DNA of 25,402 nucleotides from assembly GCA_037178675.1 (NCBI GenBank), contig JAYMGJ010000592.1, positions 1-25,402 on the forward strand, in the 5' to 3' direction. The notes beneath the pieces were generated by a model. The model searched no databases, was not told where the DNA came from, and saw only the letters and a program-made list of their open reading frames with translations. This stretch comes from Scleroderma bovista. Its lineage: Eukaryota; Basidiomycota; Agaricomycetes; Boletales; Sclerodermataceae. Each line of letters starts with the position of its first letter. The first letter of the stretch is position 1. A program made the position numbers and the translations under genes. Below are positions 19,720 to 25,402 of the stretch, one piece after another.

Positions 19720-21978
19720 TCACTCCGTCCGCTTCGACATCACCCACGCACCCTCAAACGTCACGGGCTCATTCGGATGCTCCATAATCCGCCAGTTCCC
19801 CACAAGCGTCGTCCCGCCCACAACGTACCCCATGAACACACGTGCACCCAGACCCTGATGTGCGTCGACCTAATATCAAGTATCAAGTATCGAGGATCCG
19901 TCGTCGCGTCAGCACAATCATTGCCATAGCGAAAACGAGGGGGACCACCACTCACAGGAATACGCGCCAGCGCAATCAACCCGTCCCATTCGCGCACGCG
20001 TCCATAGAACCGGTACGCGTGCCACGCTTGGGCATGCCGCGTATCTGTCTCGCCGACGAACACGATATCCATGATGCCGTTACACCGCTGCTTCATCACC
20101 AGCTCGCCGCTATCACCGCCTTCATCCACACCGGCCATATCGACATCGGCCATGTCCGCATCGGCGTCCGCGTCGTCGTCGTCCATCATTGCAGCGTCCT
20201 CTTCGTCGCCCTCGCCGTCATCGACATCGGCATCGTCGTCGTCGACGATGATGTCCTCCTCCTCGCCGTCCGGCAGCGGGGTCGCACGGATCATCTCGTC
20301 CAGCTGACCAAGATACCTCGCATCCTCCGAGCGAAACACCATCTCCGACGTCCCGCGATACTGACACCCGCGACACTCGACCTCATCGTGCAACGGCGGC
20401 CCATCCGGGCGATACGCACTGTACACGTGCGTCTCCGTGGTCGTGGTCGTGGTCGCCGGCACCGTCGAGCCATTCGGGTAGGTCACCACGAGACGGTCGC
20501 CGTCCTCGTGGTACGTCGACGCGGCGGGGAACCACGCGTTGAATTTGGGATCGGTGGTGGGTGTGGTGGTGCCTGCGGGGATAGGCTTGTGGGGGTCGAT
20601 GTCCATACAGTGGTATTCGCGTAAGCGCATGAAGACGTATTCGACGGCAATGTGGAGGGTGTGTTCGGAGAAGCCGGGGGGCATTTCGGGTTGTTGGAGG
20701 AGGAGGGCGTGGGCAGCGTTGTGCGGGACCTAATACGTACGCATATACATATGAGCAAGTGGGATAGGGCGAGGGGGATGGGTGCTCACGAGCATGCGAC
20801 CCTGCCAGAGACCAGCCAACGTACCGGGCGTATAATGTGGGTGCTTGAGGGATACGGTGCGGAAGAGCGAGGTGCAGTCTGTGAGGCGGTACCAGTCGTT
20901 GTCCCACATGATACTACGGGGCTGGGTGGAGCATGCAGGATTGCCTGGCTTGGCGATCTTGCAGGCGTTAAGCTCGACCACGTCTTCCTGGGTTGGACCG
21001 ACGGCATGAGGATCGCCGAGCTGGATGGCGTGTTGGCGCGTGGGCGGGAGGTGGGGTGGGGCACTGAGGTGGAGCATTTCCATGCGGGAGATGTAGATGA
21101 GCTTGGCAGCGACGGAAGCGAGGGGTATTGCGAGAGGGATGTTGATTTCATAGAGGCCGAGGGTGGCTGGGTCGTGGAAGCGGTAGCGAGGGTAGGCACC
21201 GTGGAGGGTGGGGACGGAGTGGGGAGCCTGGGGTGGATGCCTCGGAAGCGGGAGGGAGAAGTGGACATAGGGCGCGAACGTGGCCGAGAACTGTGAGGAA
21301 GGTGACATCGGGAACGGGAGAAGATCAAAGGAAGACTCACTCGCACGGGCATCAGGACATAGGGTAAGATGAGGCTGGCGAGCTGTGCGCGCTGTGCGGG
21401 TGACTCTGCCTGCAGCCGCTCTGTTGGATCGAAGATGAGAGAACGGTCAAGCGAGAGAGGAGCGACGCACCTTGGGATGTGGTGAGCCAGAGCAGCCAGA
21501 GAGCGAGCGAGTTGACGGCGTTTTCGGCGGGCCAGTTGAGGATGTGGTCTTCATAGAGTCGCTCGCGCACGAAGCGCTCTACAAAGTCGGGGAGACCGGC
21601 ATCCTCGAGGATGCATCTGTTTTTTGAATCGTCCTCGATGAGCATGACGAATGCGGTCCAGAAGGTGTCGAGGATGCCAGGGGCGTAGATGTCTCCTGTG
21701 CGGATGGCACGGATGGCATGGCAGTACTCGATGAGCTGGAAGGCGAAGGCGGAGGACGTGACCGCGCCAGAGCCGAGACGACGGGGGACCGCCGAGACGT
21801 CGAAGCGGGCTGCGAAGAGGGCAGCGAAGAGGTGTGGGTTGGAGTGGATGCTGAGTGCACGGTAGAAGTGCCTGGCGGTGAGCTGGAGAGGGAGGAGGGC
21901 TGCGATGGGTGCGTCTTGGGCGACGAAGGCAGCGATGAGCTCGAGGATCTCGAGGGGAAGAGTGCAGAGAGGCGACAT
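19720..21978 (-). CDS. F-box domain protein with acidic tract
   Basis: Likely substrate adaptor of an SCF ubiquitin ligase, inferred from the N-terminal F-box; the substrate is unknown. Exons in order of translation: 21978-21471, 21420-21341, 21290-20790, 20729-19956, 19869-19720; all introns GT-AG, 50-86 nt; about 670 aa. F-box at residues 7-45 (LPLEILELIAAFVAQ ... LLPLQLTARHFYRAL). Middle region is helical and unrecognised. A cysteine motif CRGCQYRG precedes an Asp/Glu-rich tract at about 518-572. The C-terminal part (FVGETDTRHAQAWHAYRFYG, RVREWDGLIALARIPV, VFMGYVVGGTTLVGNWR) is the conserved tail found in many Agaricomycete F-box proteins. ATG at 21978 is the first Met in frame; stop TGA at 19722-19720. 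F-box identity is secure; SCF role is inferred. Confidence 0.9.
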
Positions 21979-22140
21979 ACTGGCTGGGATCCGCCGCAAC
22001 TTGGGCCGCACGGGGGCGAGTTCTTATAAGGATGCTTCGTCGTATCTCCGTAGATCGAAAAACACGCCTTCCGTAAACCCTTTGGTGATGATCGCTTCCG
22101 TGCCCGAAAAGGAAGGTCTGACCCACCCTCTCTGATCGCC
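21979..22140 (-). promoter_or_regulatory. Probable leader/promoter of the F-box gene
   Basis: Upstream side of the minus-strand gene. A palindromic CTTATAAG (22023-22030) lies about 45 nt before the ATG and could act as a TATA-like element, although that would leave a very short leader. No other element was recognised. Confidence 0.2.
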
Positions 22141-24933
22141 GCCCTCGACTCTCCGTGCCTGGTCACCGCAACCGCAGCTCAACTTTGCTCGTCGACACGG
22201 ACGCGGTGTGACTGGGGGCTGCGGACACCGTTCCTGCCCTGGGCAGTCTGCTACGACTACATGGCAGGAACAGCGTTCGTAGTCGTCGTCTCCGCCTGCG
22301 TCTACTTCCCCAACTCTTTTGTGGCGCAGCGCATATGTAAACGACGGTCGTGCTCGTTTCGTCTCTGTGTGTTGTTCTCTCGTCATTCCGAGCTCGATGG
22401 GTATGCTCGCGTGCAGATGCCATCTCCGTCTCGCTCTCAGGGTGCGTCCTTCAAATGGCTTCTCCTCCGTGGTATTCGGCCGCCCTCATCGTATCTCACC
22501 TCGCTTCCTGAACCCTCCCCCCTCTCCGTGCTCTCCTCGCCCCACACTGACCCGACACCAGATCTCCAGCGACAAACCAATTCAAACCCAGTATATCCCC
22601 TCTCCCGCGACCCTGACCCCCTGTACAATGACAATAAACAAGTAGCCACAGCAAGCACGCGTCAGTCCTTGTCACCACTGTCAACGCCATGCATCAGTCG
22701 AGTACATAATTCAAGCCCGTCGACATATTGACATATACAACCCCCGAACCGCCCACACAGATACAATGCCCCCGCGAGGGATTCAACGGTAATGTCGAGT
22801 GACACTGAGATCAGGGTTCCCATTATGGCGTTCCTGAACACCCGACCCAATCATGTAGCCTATCTCCACAAGCAACAAGCGAGAACGGCGAACCGTTCAA
22901 TAAGTCTCCAATTGTACTCCATGGCCCACAGGCGTTTTAAGCGAGTTCATAACGCCATGCAAAATTGAGAGAGTGGGTGCTGCACATCTCGCGATCACAC
23001 CCGGTCCACCGAGGAGCTTGCCAATCACAACCCCCTCGCTCCATCTCACCCTGGGTAGGAACCCAGTCCAGACTTCACTCTCGTCAATTCAGCCCCATTA
23101 TGTCCCCTTGCTTGTCCTACCTCGTTTGTCCAAGCCCCACCGTGACAATATATGTACGTACACCCCGTATAACGACACCCAGTGATTTAATAGTGTGATC
23201 GTGTCATAATACTGATAGTGTGGATAGAAGCCATACACCACATTTTTCCACGGAAGATCTCTTGAATGCATGCATGACACTGACGGACACCTGCATGATG
23301 GACAACACGCTAGTAGCTGTGTCACATCCTTCGTTCCCGGTTTGGACGGGGCCGGCAGATCTCTTATTCAATACATATATACTTCCCAAGGCTGTTGGGT
23401 CATTTCCCAATCCATAAATCAATTTCATTCGTCTTCCCCCCTCCCATCAGACGTACGTATGTGTCCTAGTCGTAAGTTTCCCTCGTTCATGGCTCCTTCC
23501 CTTCCTTGCCGTGCTTCTTCCTCGCAGTTGGGCCTTGGCATGGTGAGAAGGTCTGGAACACTAGTTGCGCTGCGGTCTGGGATGCCCGCGTGTGTGCGTG
23601 TCCACAGCGCACGTTTACTGTTCTCCATGCGTCCCCTCTTTATTTAGTGCTGCTACTAATACAGGCGTGCTTCCTTCGAATTCGTCCTCTTCCCCCCCTC
23701 TATTCATTCGTTTTCATCTCCGGGTGCTGTCCATACTTACACTGGTAACCCTCGCGGCTGCATGTCTGCATGCGATGAGATAGGAATACTATGATACCGT
23801 ATCTATAGCATCGCACTCGTCCCCCCCCTTTGCTCCTTTCCTGCGGGACGCATCATGGGGATGAAGGAGGAGGGATCGAGCGTCCCAGAAACCGCCTAAC
23901 GCCGACATCCCCGAAGAGCAGTGCCCCCCACAGGTACCGACCACTTCCCACTCGCCACTAGTAGTAGCGCTGAACACAGATGCCATCAGCAACAGCGGGA
24001 CGGAAACGGGCTTTTGCATAAACAGAGACGCCTTGCCAGCAGCTCTGTATTTACAAATGGATCATATCATCATATGTGAGTGGAGACCAGTGTGTGCATA
24101 GGGTGACCAGATATGGTGACGCCGTTGCGCTAAGTTTTGGCGAAGCTCTAGTAATAACAGTATATCCGACGACGGCCTTCGCCACATCCATATATCGCCC
24201 AGGGGGGATGGGGCTCTGCGCTGGCATCACACTTGGCAAGTGACTGGCACCGCGTCTTGAACCTTACCTAGTTTCTCTCCCTCTCTCGGACGGCTTCTTG
24301 ACGGTTCGCCAGACCGGGCCGGCGGGTCGAGCTGGAGCGCCGGAGAAGCACTACCGATACTGGCCTGCGCAGTCAATGCATGTATGTATGTAGAGGCAGG
24401 CGGTATGTAAACATGCAGTGCGTGCACTGTGTGTGTGTGTGTTCTGATTTGAACGCCCCAAAATGCCCTTTCCTCGGGAGGGAGAATCCCGGCGTACGAT
24501 TCGATTCGATGCTATTAGTATCATATCATATGTCGCTCCCTCCGAACCCACCCACACAAGTATGTGGCGTCGGCGTCTCCCAGTATGTATACCTGCCACC
24601 TAAAGTTGGGTCCCGGTATCTAGGTAACCAGTGACCCCCCCCCTTTCTGTTCACGGATAAGACATCATGCATTGTCAAGAGTTTAGCCTCACAGAGTATT
24701 TCCCAGCCTTTCCCCACGCACACACGCACACACACATGCACATGCACACATGCGCACCCGTATCAACGGAGGTGGAGACGGAGTATAGAATTATGCGGGC
24801 GCCGGACTGCGTGCATATGATGCAAAACGTCCGATTCGGTGTGGAGCTTTCCCCCCCTCGCCTCGCTTCGACAGATAGGGGATAGGGGATAGGGACAAGG
24901 ATAGATACGTACCGTGCTTACCCCCCGTGAGTT
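22141..24933. other. Pyrimidine-rich region without a supported gene
   Basis: About 2.8 kb. The plus strand is rich in C/T runs (for example near 22505-22545, 23435-23450 and 23690-23700). The longest frame (22261-22731, 156 codons) begins with a hydrophobic stretch but then becomes Ser/Pro-rich without a domain, typical of translated C/T-rich DNA. The region could be a long promoter or leader for a gene beyond the window. Alternating CA/TG tracts occur at 24427-24441 and 24718-24757, and three GATAGGG units at 24874-24894. Confidence 0.4.
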
Positions 24934-25402
24934 TCAGTGCTCCGCTGCTGTGTAATGCTCACAGTATGTCGGGATTCGGTGGATGCGTGGATACATGGAT
25001 GCATTCGGAGGCTCGGAGCATTTGGTCCGTAGAAACGCGCGTTAACGGGTGCATTTGGTCCAAGGGCCCAGACTCCGATAAGGCGTCAATTGTTTCGATT
25101 GTGTATATAGACCGTATATGTATATCGATGCGTGCGTGCGTGCGTGCGTGCGTGCGGATGAATGGAAAGTGTTCTGTCTCCGGCCACCGCTGAGCGCTGA
25201 GCGCTGAGTGCGCACCGAGTAAGCGCCAAACGCAGAGCAAGGGTTCTTTGTCCTCCATTTCCTTTTTTTTTTAGTGCGGCGACCATGTCCACTGCTGCTG
25301 TGTCTAACATATCGGGATCAGTGGATGCATTCGGAGGCACGGAGAAGTGGCAGGCGCGGTCCGTACAGGGATGCGTTCATAGGTGCCTTGGTTCAAAGGC
25401 CC
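24934..25402. repeat. Repeated unit, spaced about 330-350 bp, at window end
   Basis: Copy A (about 24934-25073) and copy B (about 25283 to the end) share GCTGCTGTGT, TCGGGAT, GTGGATGC, GGATGCATTCGGAGG, CGGAG, GGTCCGTA, and a TTGGTCCAAGGGCCC / TTGGTTCAAAGGCCC end. Between them lie a TGCG run (25131-25157), three CGCTGAG units (25190-25208) and a T run (25263-25272). Copy B is cut by the window end, so more copies may follow. Confidence 0.65.

Noticed and set aside
19842..20624. 260-codon plus-strand frame opposite the F-box gene
   Set aside because: It is the antisense shadow of the F-box exon 19956-20729; its Val/Arg/His-rich reading comes from the complementary codons.
22261..22731. 156-codon plus-strand frame with a hydrophobic start
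   Set aside because: After the first 20 residues it is Ser/Pro/Thr-rich translation of C/T-rich DNA with no domain, and overlapping frames are equally open.
24874..24894. Telomere-like GATAGGG repeats
   Set aside because: Only three units, not the fungal TTAGGG motif, and internal to ordinary sequence; a short simple repeat.

Overview
This window is nuclear DNA from a filamentous basidiomycete fungus, most likely an Agaricomycete. The evidence is four housekeeping-type genes split by many short (about 47-86 nt) spliceosomal introns, an F-box protein of a kind common in mushroom-forming fungi, and long intergenic stretches with microsatellites and decayed sequence. Most open reading frames over 60 codons are chance or shadow frames; the real genes had to be assembled exon by exon from protein-family landmarks and splice signals.

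Layout. 1-1099 (+): 3' part of the nuclear gene for the 49-kDa/NDUFS2 subunit of mitochondrial complex I, cut by the window start. 1364-4763 (+): complete UTP14, an SSU-processome (U3 snoRNP) factor, 7 exons, about 1021 aa. 4764-7885: no confident gene, with a possible membrane-protein fragment on the minus strand near 6.4-6.6 kb. 7886-9875 (+): complete folylpolyglutamate synthase, 10 exons, about 504 aa. 9876-19719: nearly 10 kb without a recognisable gene. It holds diverged tandem duplications (13.35-13.84 and 18.84-19.22 kb), a possible tRNA-derived SINE-like insertion (18.2-18.4 kb), microsatellites and one plausible but unrecognised multi-exon minus-strand reading frame (15.8-16.7 kb). 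19720-21978 (-): F-box protein, 5 exons, about 670 aa, with a long Asp/Glu tract. 21979-25402: pyrimidine-rich sequence without a convincing gene, ending in a repeated unit that runs off the window.

The genes are not a functional cluster: respiration (complex I), ribosome biogenesis (UTP14), folate retention (FPGS) and probable protein turnover (F-box) are independent core functions. The most notable observations concern gene structure. The complex I gene appears to need a 2-nt micro-exon at 913-914 to keep the conserved C-terminal motif in frame, and three of 26 inferred introns use GC-AG rather than GT-AG borders, one in each of the three plus-strand genes. I found no CRISPR array, rRNA, convincing tRNA, or intact transposon, and nothing I would call a new biological system.
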